DNA of 64,000 nt. Source: Cryptomeria japonica. Its lineage: Eukaryota; Streptophyta; Pinopsida; Cupressales; Cupressaceae. The translations under genes and the position numbers were made by a program. The stretch is from positions 21,594,432 through 21,658,431 of the forward strand of contig NC_081412.1 of assembly GCF_030272615.1 (NCBI RefSeq). The letters run 5' to 3'. Of this stretch, positions 1-11,713 are shown one piece after another. How positions within the stretch are numbered: the stretch's first letter is position 1; every line of letters starts with the position of its first letter. Under the pieces are notes generated by a model, which ran no database searches, was not told the DNA's origin, and saw only the letters and a list, made by a program, of their open reading frames with translations.

Positions 1-2004
1 TGGGACTGGTGATGTCAACCAGTTTGGCTTTACCACCGGTTGCCTTTGGGGTCTCTACATGTACACTCTTTGCCGCTTCCTCCTTTTCCTTGGCTTTTTG
101 CTTATCTTCTTCTGCCTTCTTTTGCTCCTCAGCTTCTTTCTTTCTTTTATCTTCTTCCTTCTTCCTTTCTTCTTCTTTCTGCTTCTCTTCTTCTTTCCTC
201 TCCTCTTCCTTCTTCTTCTCCTCTTCCTGTTTCTTGTCTTCTTCCTTCTTCTTCTTCTCCTCTTCCTGTTTTCTCTTTTCCTCTTCTTGTTTTCTCTCTT
301 CCTCTTTTCTCTTCTCTTCCTCTTTTCTCTTCTCCTCTTCCTTTTGCTGCTTCTCCTCTTCTGTCTGTTTCCTCTTCTCTTCCTCCTTTCTCTTTTCCTC
401 GTCCTATTTCTCCTGACCTGTCATTTCTGTTGGTGTATCCGGAGTAACATTTTCATTGTTCAAGGCATCAACATCAATAGGGTCCATTTGAGTAGTGACC
501 GGTTCTCTTTCACTGTCATACACCTCATCTGGTTTATTGGTTTCTGGTTCTTACTCAGCCTTTTTGTTGGCTTCGGATACATTATGCAATCTCAGAGCTA
601 CCTTGGCATGAGAGTGGGTATCTTTCACCACCTCAGGAACTTTCCCTTCTAGCAACAAGAGTCTCCTTCTTCGCATAAAGAAGAGGCCTTTATATTTTTC
701 CATAACTTCATAAAGTTCAGAATTAGACACATCGGGAAAGTATTGTGCAAACACTTCCTCTCTTATTTCCTGTTCCTTCTCTATGGCAATGCGCCATTTG
801 TTATCTAAAGAATTATACAAAGAATCAGGTACCTCAGATCTAATTTCTGAAGGTGACCGGTCATTAATACATAAGTATTGAATGACTTCCTGTTCTACTT
901 CCTCTCTCTCATTGTCATTGAAATCATCAAAATATTCTTTTAAATCACTAAGCAATTTTCTTATAACATTCTTGATAGTCCTTTGACAATGTGACAAAGG
1001 TTTATAAGAGGAAATATCAATATTTACCGGTGCTGATGTTGTCGGTTCATTGTTGGTTGTCTTTGTCTTCTTCCTCATTTGCCTAGTCTTCTGAGGCTGT
1101 TCTTCAGATACAGTGTCCTCTGAGTCTGGTGTGTTGCCTTTTGTCTTCCTCTTACTCTCAAATACCTAGGTGGGTGCAACTTCCAGTTTCTTCTTTGTCA
1201 GTGACCGCTTGGTCACTTTAGGACTAGTTGAAGTAACCGGTGCCGATACAGATGGTACTGCCTTTCCTTTCTTCATAGAGGGCTCCTCAACCGGTGTAAC
1301 CCTTTCCAGATAGGTTCCAGTTCTCTTCATTTTAGGATCAAGCAGTGAGGCAAGTAGGGTAGAAGCATACCCATCTAGCATGTCATACAAAGTTGATCCA
1401 TGATCATCCGGTAGGCGGCATTTACCGCTGCAACAGAGACACAGTTGATCCTGCTAGCATAGAATGTCTGGTAACCTATCACCATGCAGACATACTTGAT
1501 GAGATCGTCCTTGATGGTATTGATGTTCATTCCCTGTTGGTCGCTCATAGAACCAGTGAGCTTGGTCATTTCGGTCTTGATGATCTTCCTTAGGGCTGGC
1601 ACTTCACCAACGCTGCAGAAACCGATGACGGCATGAATCGCTTCCGGTGTGCTGTCATGTGTCTGCTCCAAATACATTTTGTCACCGTGCACTCTGCTTA
1701 GAATGATGCGAATGCGATCATCTATGAATTATTCAAGGAAATAGACCGCATTGTGAAGCTTCTTCTTTTCCAAGATGTTGTATTCCAGTTTGATCTTCTT
1801 GTCCTTCCCACAAAACAAACTCAACTGAGAATGGATCACTAGAGATCCTAGGTCTTCAATTTTACAGTCAATGTAATCTAAAATACCTTCTTCAACTATA
1901 ACACCAGTGGGTATTTGAGATAATGCATTATATTTTGCTTTCTGTTGGATGAAATCTATAGAATCAACGGGTGCACTAGAACTAGAGTGCGATGTTGAAA
2001 CCAT
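1..2004 (-). pseudogene. Retroelement accessory ORF, broken by stops; runs off left edge
   Basis: Read on the minus strand from an ATG at 2004, this is one long protein-like stretch interrupted by a few stops and at least one frameshift. The pieces are 2004-1729, 1692-1375, 1390-1166 and 1078-551, then a charged segment to about position 60 that continues out of the window. Piece two contains GMNINTIKDDLIKYVCMVIG followed by YASRINCVSVAAVNAAYRMI, a pattern I associate with unclassified plant retroelement proteins (from memory, not verified). The last part is a coiled-coil-like run made almost only of Glu, Lys, Gln and Arg (about 410 down to 70). It lies downstream of the gag-like gene on the same strand. 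No reverse transcriptase, integrase or protease motif is visible. The function is unknown; membership of the LTR element is inferred from strand and adjacency. Confidence 0.5.
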
Positions 2005-2444
2005 TATAAACAGAGAAACTCAAAAAATACCTTCGCAAGTCGAGATATAGGGCTTGCAAATTCCACTTCACCGCACACTACTTCAGTTGCTGAATTACCG
2101 CTTTGAGTTCTACACTTGACCGATTGATGTTATCTTCAGATTCTTCTTCAAGGTTTTGAAATCTCTCTTAGTCGCAAGACAAATTCCCTTTTTTTTCTCT
2201 ACACTTGAAAATTTCTTTGCTCACAAATGATAAGTGAAAATGACTTGAAAATTCCTTTTAAATGAATTCTTCACCTACCATAGTAAATGCTCCACTATTA
2301 TGGCGTAAACCCTAATTTGCCTTTTACCATTTCCGGTCTTCTACCAATTGATAGGTAGCTCATACCGATTAAGGTCTTTTACCGGTGTAAACTAGGGGTT
2401 CAAAACATTTCACCGATTTGTTTCCCCCTAAGCTTTTTTGTAGC
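2005..2444. other. Non-coding spacer between two retroelement ORFs
   Basis: I see no coding sequence or RNA gene. The stretch is AT-rich, with scattered copies of the CCGGT-type words that recur in the neighbouring LTR. It probably is the spacer or leader between the gag-like gene and the accessory ORF. Confidence 0.4.
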
Positions 2445-3751
2445 TTAGTTTCCTGGTTCAGAGATTTCCACACTAGGTGCAGAAACCAGTTCCTCTTGAG
2501 ACACTTCTTCTGGCTTCTTTTTCCATGCTTTCTTCATGTCCACTTGAATAGTTTCAACATCAATCTTTCCTTCTGGAGTGACCTGTATATCATCCGATAT
2601 ATTCTTTCTCAATTTGCAGAATCTTGTTGTATGACCCGGTTTGTTGCAATAATAGCAAATCATTCCAGGTGCTCTCCATGGTCCATTATTCATGTTTCCA
2701 CTCTTCCTTCTGCATGTTGCAGCAGTGTGACCACTACCATGACAAATCAAACAGGTTTCCCTCCATCTGGTTCCCTCCATTTGGTTGCCGCTTGATAGCC
2801 ACCGCTTCCAGACTGATGATTATAGGTATTAAATCGGTTTGGATTCCGGTTCCCAGAGGGTTCAAGAAAAACTCCTTGACTTATTTGAGGATACCTTCCG
2901 GTGTTGTGCATGATAGACCTGCATTCAAATGCTCTATGCCCAAACTTGTTGCATGCATACAAGTTACCATTGAATCTATTGGATCTAGGCTTATCATTTA
3001 GAAAGTAAGGAAAGTTATTGTAAGCCTTATTTCTACATACATTAGCAGTATGTCCTTCCTTGAGATAATTAAAGCAAACAAGTTTGAACTTTTGCTTACC
3101 TTTATCCTTTGATGTCGGTTGCTTCTTTGATGCTCCATCTTTTGTTCTAGAGGTCTCACCTTCCTCATATTCAGAGAAACCAAGTCCATTAGTTTTCTTT
3201 ACCAGTTTAGCTGATTCAAGCTTTTGCTCTAGCTTAACAGTGCTCTTGTTGAATTTGGCAAGTATTTCGTTTGACTCAGTGAGTTCTTTGGAAATATCAA
3301 CATTGGATTCCTTCAAAGTTGCGTTCTCAAAAATAGCCATGTTTAGTTCACCTTGCATTTCCTCTTTTTCCACTTTACTCTCTTGGAGATGAGCGATAAG
3401 TGCACTAATTTCTTGCTTCAGCTTGGAGATCTCATGATCTTTGTCTTTTACCAGATCTTCAGCTTTTCTTCGGTTCTCAAGCTCTTGACACATCCTGATA
3501 GTCAGTCCTTCAAGTTCCCTTCTTAGGTTAGCATTAGACTCATTCAGTTTTTCAACTTCTTCAACTAGGGCTTCCATGTCCGCTTCATTAGAGGAACTGT
3601 TTGACGTTAGCTCCATCAGTTTCTCAACATGCTCTCTTCTTTTTGGCATAGAGGCCTTATAATTGACTTTGAGTTTATCATAGGCTTTCTCAGTCTGAGT
3701 GAGATGATGAGTAAGTTCCCTCACAGTGTACTCCCCCATATCTCCTTTCAA
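2445..3751 (-). pseudogene. Gag-like protein with coiled coil and four zinc knuckles, frameshifted
   Basis: Two overlapping minus-strand reading frames (3751-2747 and 2780-2445) form one gag-type protein split by a frameshift near 2750-2780. The N-terminal two thirds (roughly residues 1-190) is strongly heptad-like and rich in Glu, Lys and Leu. Four CCHC zinc knuckles (C-x2-C-x4-H-x4-C) follow. The first reads CFNYLKEGHTANVC, with the second Cys replaced by Tyr. The second, NLYACNKFGHRAFEC, lacks its first Cys. The third (CLICHGSGHTAATC) and fourth (CYYCNKPGHTTRFC) are perfect. Zinc knuckles of this kind bind RNA in retroelement nucleocapsids. The ORF begins only about 25 bp after the primer-binding site, so the usual N-terminal gag domain is absent. 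No pol genes follow in the window. Confidence 0.75.
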
Positions 3752-3774
3752 GTGGTTAAACTTATAGAAAGGTT

Positions 3775-3787
3775 GGCTCTGATACCA
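3775..3787 (-). other. Primer-binding site for initiator tRNA-Met
   Basis: On the minus strand this reads TGGTATCAGAGCC, complementary to the 3' end of plant initiator tRNA-Met. It is separated by two bases from the inferred LTR end at 3790, as expected for an LTR retrotransposon running leftwards. Confidence 0.8.
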
Positions 3788-3789
3788 AT

Positions 3790-4860
3790 TGATGAATACT
3801 AAGAGGGGGGTGAATTAGTATACCTAAAAATATTGAACTCAAACACTTTAACAGTTTAGCAATAAACCGGTATAACAATTTTACTAACAAACTGGTTAAC
3901 ACAAATGCAAACCAGACAACAAATAAGGCATTCACCCACAGAAGCACAATCACCATAACACAAGAGATTTTGACATGGAAACCGAAATGGGAAAAACCAT
4001 GGTGAGATGAAACTCACAAGTAACTATCTACAGAATAGTAACCAGACCGGTTAAGGTCATACAATGTTCTTCACCAGAACAAATCCTGTTAGGAATCTCA
4101 ATCTCTGTTAGGAGATAAGTCTGATTAAAGACTACCTTGTGAGAGGATTTCAGATCCACAGTTGTGAACCACCTTGTTAGAGGATTTACAAAGGCTTTTC
4201 TGGGCCTACCCGGTTAAGGGTTTCAGACTTGTTGAAGATGTGAGTAATCAACAAGTGAATGATCAATGATAGCTTATTGCTAATGCATTTCAGCATTACT
4301 TCAGTCTTCAAAATATCCACACTCTGTTACTTCACACAGTCTTGCTCTTCTCTCCTATGATCACTTATACAAAAACTCATGCAATCTTAAAAACCCTAAC
4401 CACACCTAAAACCCTAGACATGATGTCCTTATAAAGGAATCTGATTTCATGTCGGTCCAATAGGATTACATTGCAAGTTCCTAGGTTCAGTGTATCTAGA
4501 CACATTTGGTAACATGACACAAAATCATCGCCAAAGTGTCGGTGGATGGTAACTCATCATAAAAATAATACCGGTTGGTAACTCATCACAGAGTAATACC
4601 AGCTCATACATTTACCTATTACCAGTTCACATTTTACAAATTATCGGTTTGACAAAATGAAGACTGGAAAAATGATAACAACCGTTTTGTTTCTTCGTAC
4701 CGCTTTGGGATCCTTGAACCGCTTGAGGTCTTCATACTGCTTGGGTCTTCATACCGCTTGAGATTGGTAAACACTTTCTGCATAACACTGATAGCCTGAA
4801 GACTATAATACATAGTACTGGTTTGGAACAAATACCGGTTGAGCATAACTTATACATACA
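3790..4860 (-). repeat. 5' LTR of the leftward retroelement (far end approximate)
   Basis: The inner edge at 3790 (TGATGAATACTAAG on the plus strand, so the LTR ends in CA on its own strand) abuts the primer-binding site. The outer edge is not fixed because the partner LTR is outside the window. About 4860, at TACATACA, is a reasonable guess. A G-rich run near 3805 followed by GTGAATTAGTATA, and many CCGGT words, also occur in the related repeat at 5117. No ORF in it is credible. Confidence 0.6.
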
Positions 4861-4914
4861 AAAAGTGATCTCAAAGCAAGTGTGTGTCCATCAATGACAA
4901 TCACAACATAATCA

Positions 4915-5020
4915 TTACAAATGCCAACATATATATGTATATATATGTATACATATATGTATATGTATATCTATATATATCTCTATATGTATACATACAT
5001 ACATACAGACATATATATAT
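4915..5020. repeat. AT-rich TATG/TACA microsatellite
   Basis: This is a run of ATAT, GTAT and ACAT tetranucleotides with no unique sequence. Translations through it are repeat artefacts. Confidence 0.9.
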
Positions 5021-5116
5021 GATGTTGTGGGAAATGGCTACAAGAGTCAAAAGCAAAGCTCAATGTTAATATTTTAGTTCAACCATGATGATGGTATGAT
5101 GAAAGAATAAGTATCC

Positions 5117-6350
5117 GATAGAATACTGAGGGGGGGGGGGTGAATTAGTATATTGAAAAACTGATACAAAGTTCCCAAACTCAAATTCAACCACACAAAG
5201 TAAACTAATCACAGTTAAGATCAATATTCATAAGAATACTTGACATCAATCAGTTTGACTATTATGACAACTTAACAGTAAATAACTTCAATCTTTTAAA
5301 CATCAACAATGCTTAATCATATCTCAACATATTCATCTCTCAATACTTCCAGTTAACATGCCTTATCAGAAGTTAATCAAATCAACAAATAAGATCATAA
5401 CCACAAAAGCATTCGCCACTTGACACAAATGTTTATACGTGGAAAACCCAAATAGGTAAAAACCAGGATAGCTATCTGAACTCTTTTGAAGTTCGCCCTG
5501 TTAGGAGACAAGCCTGTTAAAGCTTTACAATAAGTCATGTTAGGAACTAATTCCGGTTAGGAATCACCCGGTTAAGGGATTTACAAATATGCCTTGATGA
5601 AAAGCACAATACCCTTTTAGGAGTAACCTCACTAGAGGATTTAAGAATCCAAGCTAATGGACCACCTTGTTAGAGGATTTAATGAGTAACCAAGCTTGTT
5701 AGAGCTCACCTAGTTAAGGGATTTCACTTCCCTTGTAAGTTAGAAAACAACAAGTTTTCTTGATCTGTCTAAGTAGCACTACATTTTCTTGATCAAATCC
5801 TTTTAAGATTCAATCTACCTTCACTCAAAGTGCAGATCCATTCACTGGTTAGGCAACTACACACTCAACAGGTTTCTGCCAATCTTGCCAACAACACTTA
5901 TAAAAAAATTCATCGACCTTAAATACAAATCAATTAGGTCGGTAACACAACAAAAACCTAATTCTCATCATCGAGATTACAAACAAGTCGTACAATCTTG
6001 ACTGTTAGAAATCATGACAATCTCTTCACATTCTTCAAGAAAATTCCAACCGCTCCATGATCACCGATTCATCAGACTTTGTAACTCATCACACGCTACG
6101 CATTAGATGCAATCCACTTTGCTCCTTCCGTAGACAATAACCAAATGCGCCACAAAAATTTGAACTTATCCTCATACAATGATCACATGTGTCTCCATCA
6201 TTACCGCTTATCAGATAATAAACCAACAAACTTGATTAGTTAGGGTTTAACAACTGATAGGGTTTACCAATTACAATGCATAGAAAGGTTTAACCCTTTA
6301 CACCAGTTTACTGGTTCAACTCACAAACTTTACATACTGATTTAGAAAAT
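5117..6350 (-). repeat. Second, diverged LTR of the same superfamily (ends approximate)
   Basis: It starts with GATAGAATACTGA, a ten-G run and GTGAATTAGTATA, matching the first 30 bases of the LTR at 3790. It then follows the same order of landmarks: a GTGGAAAACCC-like block, several TTAGGA and GTTAGAGGATTTA words, and CGGTTAAGGGATTT. The middle is diverged, so this is a relative rather than a recent copy. No primer-binding site is visible next to its left edge, so it may be a solo or truncated LTR. No coding sequence was seen. Confidence 0.6.
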
Positions 6351-7795
6351 CTTCTACAAAGCTCTTCTTACCGGTTACTAGCCAATATCAAAAACAACAA
6401 TATCAACAATAACATGAATACCATTACCAATTCAATTGACATCAATGACAACATATCATTAATGCAATCTCTATGCAAAATGCCAACAAACTGCAAATGC
6501 CAACACATGAAACCAAAACAAAGAACTAAAAACCATCCAAAGAATACCAAAAGAGACTCAAAGAAACATGAAAGAATCTTAAATAACAAGAGAAAGGGAA
6601 AGAGCCTTCCTAAGATGGTTCCATTGTAACCTTGTGATACTCCTCCTTTGTTTCTCTCCTCTCCAAGTCCCAAATAAGTGAAGTTCTCAACTTTTAACAC
6701 TAGCCATGGATGCCATATGAAGATTCAAGATGTTTGAAGATGAAAAACAAATGCTTATGCAAATGCAAATATTATGCTATGAGAAAGCTCTAAATATTTA
6801 TGGTAATATCTGTATAGTAATAATGCTCTAATGCTTCCTTCTCTGCTTGAGGAATGAGGCTCTATTTATAGGAAAAATAGTGGATTGGATGGTCAAGATT
6901 GATCTAGTTTGTGAAGGGCTAGGATTAAATGATTCATGATCCATGTGATGATTTTCAACCCAATCCTATGTTGACAAGTGTCAACATGAGATGGCTTGAG
7001 AGGAGAGGGAAAGAGCATTAAATGCCTGAAGGGACATGATGGCTACCTTAGGGGGTTGGGTTAGGGTTGAGTTAGTGGATAAAGATTTTATGCAAAGGAT
7101 AAACTATTGTACAAGGGTTAAAGGGATAACCATGGTCAAAGGAATGAATGCTTGAAGAGACCCATGGGTTAAAAAGGATGGTTAAGTTAGAGGAAAGTCT
7201 CTAACCCAGGGTAGAAGGTGAATTAACCATTAATGAATATGTAAGAGCCTTACAAGTTTGGAAGACTTTGGAGGTTATCTTGTTGAAGAAATAAATCCTT
7301 TAATGCTTTATGAAGGCTTTGCATGTTTTTGAGAAGTGACCCCTTCTTAAGGAATGTGCAAATATTTAGGAGGGAATTAGGCTAATATATTAGAATAATC
7401 TAGAAGAAGGGTTAGTGTGCAAGTGGATTTTGTAGGAGAATGCAAGTGGGAGAGATTTTTAAATTTTTTAAATAAATATAAATTTATTTAAATGCGTGCA
7501 ACTTGCATTTGGATAGATATTAAATGTGAATTTAATTAAATGTGAAAGGGGGATTCAATGTATAGGCTTAAGAGGACTCTAGAAGGAAGTCATTAAAGGC
7601 TTGAAGACTTTGAGGGAAACCATTAAAGGCTTAAGAAGACTCTAGAAGGAAACCATTAAAGGCTTGAAGACTTTAAAGGAAGCCATTAAAGGTTTGAAGT
7701 GGGTGAGGATAAATAGGATTTTAAATAAATAATTCCTTTATTTAAAATAGTGGTGCAACTTGCATTTGTAGGAGAATGCAAGTGGATGAGGATTT
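6351..7795. other. AT-rich repeat-derived DNA without a gene
   Basis: I see no credible coding sequence. A phrase containing GTGCAACTTGCATTTG recurs with variations near 7490 and 7755 and again near 8970, so the stretch is itself part of an old repeat into which the LINE fragment at 7816 inserted. Parts of 6690-7000 resemble, in inverted orientation and with much divergence, the stretch near 9950-10250. Confidence 0.5.
7556..7706. repeat. Short tandem repeat, about 30-bp unit
   Basis: The phrase CCATTAAAGGCTTGAAGACT, with variants alternating with AAGAGGACTCTAGAAGGA, is repeated about five times. The units are imperfect. Confidence 0.7.
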
Positions 7796-7815
7796 AAAAT
7801 AAATATTCATTTATT

Positions 7816-8939
7816 TGTTTTTGATCGGTAATAGTTATATTTTATTTCTTTAAACTAAAACATACATATGCATCAAACTTCCAAAAAAAGAGAAGCCACT
7901 CCCTCAAACCACCCCCAACCACTATCCAGTCCTACTGTCTAATACCATGCTATTCCAAAATGTTTACTGTTCAGACCCTACCCACCCCCACATTATCAAA
8001 AATCAAAATTACATCTTGCCAAAAACTGGCCGATAAGTTCACCACTTAACAAAATTAAAGATTTAAGTTTTTCGATTGAAAATAAAACATCTAAATAAAA
8101 ATGTTCCCAGAGTACCCTGATTTAGCAAGATCCTCTTCTTCCCGTAGAGGCATGTGAAACTCCAGTTCTTCCTTCTGCATCCTCGACCACTACCCCTTGC
8201 GAAGCCTGTTTTTTTGAATCACCACTGCTTCCACCCTTCGCACCACCCACTGCACCTTGTTTTTCCAATTCTGCAGATAATTTTCGCGTGATCAACCTCT
8301 TGTATCTCAACTCCTCCGCCACTCTCTCCCCACCCTCCTGCCGAATTACCTCTTCAATCTCCATTATCTGGACAAAAATTGTAAACCCTTACCATCCTCG
8401 CTTCACATCATCTATAAAGCAAGCTCTGGCTTCCTCATGACGATGAAGGAACTAGATTTGCAAATGCCTCACCCGTAACTCCCTATTCTCCTTAGGGATG
8501 CCTTCAGCAAGATTGAAACCCCATCCTGGTACAACCCATTCCAGCAGGGACTCCAAATTTAATAAGTACTCTTTTGGAATTATTTTCTTCAACACTTTTC
8601 TCACCTCCTCACAAGTGTATCCTAGCTCCAGTCCCCACGCCATGATAAGCGAGTAAATATCAGCTCTGCACCTGTATCGGTGGTCGATAACTACCACCTC
8701 TTCTCTCAAAACCAATTGAATTGCCTTCAAGAACATTGGATCTTTTTCCAGGAACATCTTCTCAAGCTTCTTGAGGGGGACGGGTCCTCAAAAAGCTGGC
8801 ATAAGCTTGAAAGACTCCAGAGTGAAATTGGCTTCCATTTCTGTACTTGCTGAATAGTTGCAAAGAATTCTGATGAAATCTGTCCAAAATTTAGCTTCAC
8901 CAACTTATCAACTCTTTTCATTAAATGAGCGGGCATTTC
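7816..8939 (-). mobile_element. 5'-truncated LINE fragment with 20-bp target-site duplication
   Basis: The 20-bp word AAAATAAATATTCATTTATT occurs directly on both sides (7796-7815 and 8940-8959), which is a perfect target-site duplication. Between them, on the minus strand, lies an insertion ending in TTACCGATCAAAAA. This is the same 3' terminus seen in the full-length LINE ending at 30760 and (as TATCGATTAAAAA) in the copy ending at 12625. The insertion contains only the ORF3-like gene and the 3' untranslated part of that LINE family, so it is a reverse-transcribed 3' fragment. It shows that the ORF3-like sequence belongs to the transposing unit. Confidence 0.85.
8122..8838 (-). pseudogene. 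LINE ORF3-like protein of unknown function, degraded
   Basis: The reading starts at MEANFTLESFKLMPAF (ATG at 8838-8836). A stop interrupts the next few residues, then the frame continues through LKAIQLVLREEVVVIDHRYR and IYSLIMAWGLELGYTCEEVR to about 8455. Two more stops precede a last piece from 8364 (EIEEVIRQEGGERVAEELRY) to 8122. The copy at 11714-12329 shares most of these blocks, for example MEANFTL, LYSLIMAWGLEL and EEVIRQ. The intact-looking ORF at 29041 aligns more distantly. I do not recognise the family. No catalytic motif, signal peptide or membrane segment is obvious. Conservation between copies argues it was once translated. Confidence 0.65.
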
Positions 8940-8959
8940 AAAATAAATATTCATTTATT

Positions 8960-10440
8960 AAATGTGTGTGCAACTTGCCTTTTTAGGAAAATGCAAGTGG
9001 GTGAAGGATTAAGGGGATTTAAATAAATGTTTATTTATTTAAAAGTGCAGGGAGGGATTAATTAAATAAATATGTTTTATTTATTTAATTAATTGTTTGA
9101 ATTTGGCTAAGTGAACTAAATTAAATAAATTGAATAATTTATTTAATTAATAGAAGAAGAGGGATAGAGTGAATTAATTAAATACTAATTTAATTTATTA
9201 AATACCAATTTAGTTAATTGTTTATCGATGGTTAAATAATCAGATAAATACCAACTATTCATTTAATTAAGTGGACAAATTTATGTGTCTACAATATATA
9301 TTGTATATACATAAAAATGACTATAAGCGATTAAATAAATAATTTATATTTATTTAATAATTCTTCTTCTATTAAATAGTTAATTTGAAAAGGTTAATTA
9401 ATTTAATTCATTTCATGTCTTTCTATTAATTAATTTAATTGAAATATTTTATTAATTAATTCATTTATCCTATTCTTCTAATCAATTAATTAAATATCTA
9501 ATATTTAATTATTCCTCTAATCAATTAAATATCTAATATTTAATGATTATTCTTCTATCATATAGTCTCAAATACTAAATAATTTCTTAAACTATTTAAA
9601 TCCCTTTTCCAACTCACCTTCCATCTCCAATTCATCTTTCCTTTGCCAACTCATCCATCATGTGGCTAAATTAATTCAACAAGATTAATTAAGTAAAACA
9701 TTTATTAGCCCCTTATCTTCAACTTCCAAAATAAATGAAATATTGTGTGTACACATATTTCTTAACCTTCTTCTATATTCTCTCTAACATCCCTATATCT
9801 TAGGAAGGACTTGAGTCCACTTGTCCTCTCATGCCTAAATCTTCTCCAACCATCCCTAGATTCCCTCAGTCAGCAACCCAGTCAAGGTGAGATGAGTGAC
9901 ACTTGTCTTCTCCTTCCCCCTTTCTCTCAACCTTCACCTTTGCTCACAACCATCCAAATTTGCAGATCTGATCATGACCGTTGATCCAGGACACATCATC
10001 TTATCCTCTCAAAGTCTATAAATGTGGGAGTTTGAGTTGAGAATGAGTTAGTCTTCAAGTTAAAAAAATTGAATAAACTTATGCATTTGTGAGTTTTAAT
10101 CTTGAAGCAATTTAGCAATTTTAGCATTTTCTCATTTAGGATAATCATTTAGCTTTAAATCATTTGCATTGCATATCATAGTATCAATTAACTATCAATT
10201 ATCAATCCATTCTTCATATGCCATCTTGGAAGCTACCAGTGCTTGTCTAAGAGCAAATCATCTGCAACCAGGAACAGTAGAGTTAGGACACAATGAGACT
10301 TAAATCATGAAGGTAATAATATGGTTTTTATTTTTATATTCATTTCATGTAGTTTCATTGGTGAGTTTGGATTTCCTGTAGCATTTCCTTTGTATTTTGT
10401 GAAACTAACATGTTGCAGGTAGTATTATGATGATGAAATT
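8960..10440. other. AT-rich non-coding DNA
   Basis: Stretches built of TTAATTAA and AAATAAAT words dominate 9040-9580. The part 9600-10300 has more balanced composition but no ORF or RNA gene I can support. It probably consists of LTR remnants of old elements. Confidence 0.5.
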
Positions 10441-10736
10441 CAAGTCGACACACACACACACATGTATGTATGTATGTATGTATATTTATATATGTATACA
10501 TATATATGTGTATATATACATATATAAATATAAACATATATACATATACTTAAATATACACATATATACATATAAATATATACACATATACAAATATACA
10601 TATACACATATATAAATATATACATATAAATATACACATATATAAATATATACATATACATATATAAATATATATAACATATATACATATATACATATAT
10701 AAATATATATATACACATGTACACATTTACATATAC

Positions 10737-10797
<61 letters not shown>

Positions 10798-10886
10798 TAA
10801 ATACACACACACACACACATATATATACATATACATATACATATACATGTAATGTACATGTAAATGTATATGTATATATATGTATC

Positions 10887-10935
<49 letters not shown>
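10441..10935. repeat. Long compound microsatellite (CA, TA, ATAC, ATAT)
   Basis: About 500 bp of CA/TG, pure TA (10747-10790) and ACATAT units. It ends in a CA run (about 10895-10930) just before a LINE fragment. All long translations here are simple-repeat artefacts. Confidence 0.95.
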
Positions 10936-10936
<1 letters not shown>

Positions 10937-10982
10937 TTTACATGTAAGGTGGTCAAGAAGGGTGTGGGCTAGGCCGGAGTAG

Positions 10983-11400
10983 GGATGGATTAAGATCAAC
11001 TTTGATGGAGCGTCAAGAGGTAACCCTAGCATTTCAGGTGTTGGGTGTGTTGCTCGTGATGAGGAGGGGAAGATCCTTTCAAAGGTGCACATAGGTTTCA
11101 AGATGGGACAAACAATGAGGCTGAGGCACATGTCGCTCTATTAGCAATGGAATTGGCCATTAACATGAACATCGTGAGAATACATCTTGAAGGAGACTCT
11201 CAAGTGGTGGTGGATGCAATTGTGAAAGGTGTTTCTCTGAGTTGGCGAATAAATAAATTTATTTAAATTTATTTCAATTATTTGCTCAAAATTGAATGTT
11301 TTTCAGGATTTTCATATCTCTCATATTAAGAGGGGGGGGGGGGATATGGTGGTGGATGCTTTATCCAATGTGGTGTGTGAATTGGATAGATGTGTGACAA
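10983..11400 (+). pseudogene. LINE RNase H domain fragment (RVT_3 type)
   Basis: The reading begins KINFDGASRGNPSISGVGCV, the first strand and catalytic Asp region of plant LINE RNase H. It frame-shifts near 11105 and continues with NNEAEAHVALLAMELAI and EGDSQVVVDAI, covering the second and third acidic positions. A 13-G run near 11331-11343 and stops interrupt the C-terminus. RNase H degrades RNA in RNA:DNA hybrids during retrotransposition. This copy is dead. Confidence 0.75.
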
Positions 11401-11713
11401 GATGGTGGGGGTGATGATGGTATCGTCCAATGGTAGCCTTAATCGACATGTACGATTTTGTACTTGTATGTTAATGAAATGCGTGTGGTGTGGATGCCTA
11501 GTTCTCCTCCCGAGAGCATAGGTTGGCTCATTTGAAGTTGGAAATTAATGCCAATATTTTCTGTAGTGGCAGATGTGCCTGAAGGGAATGCATTTATGGA
11601 GAGAGTGGGGAAGTGTGTGTAATTCCTTGCGTATTCAGGAAGATTTTTGGTCTGTGAGCGAGGCTTTTCATCAGTTAATTTTGAGTTTGGTAACTTGGTT
11701 TTTTCTGATTGTA

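Noticed and set aside
9-652. Plus-strand Ser/Phe/Leu-rich ORFs of 135-197 codons
   Set aside because: They are the opposite strand of a Glu/Lys-rich coiled coil in a minus-strand retroelement ORF; low complexity and no domain.
10355-10956. Long Tyr/Ile/Val/Cys ORFs on both strands
   Set aside because: Translations of CA/TA microsatellite.
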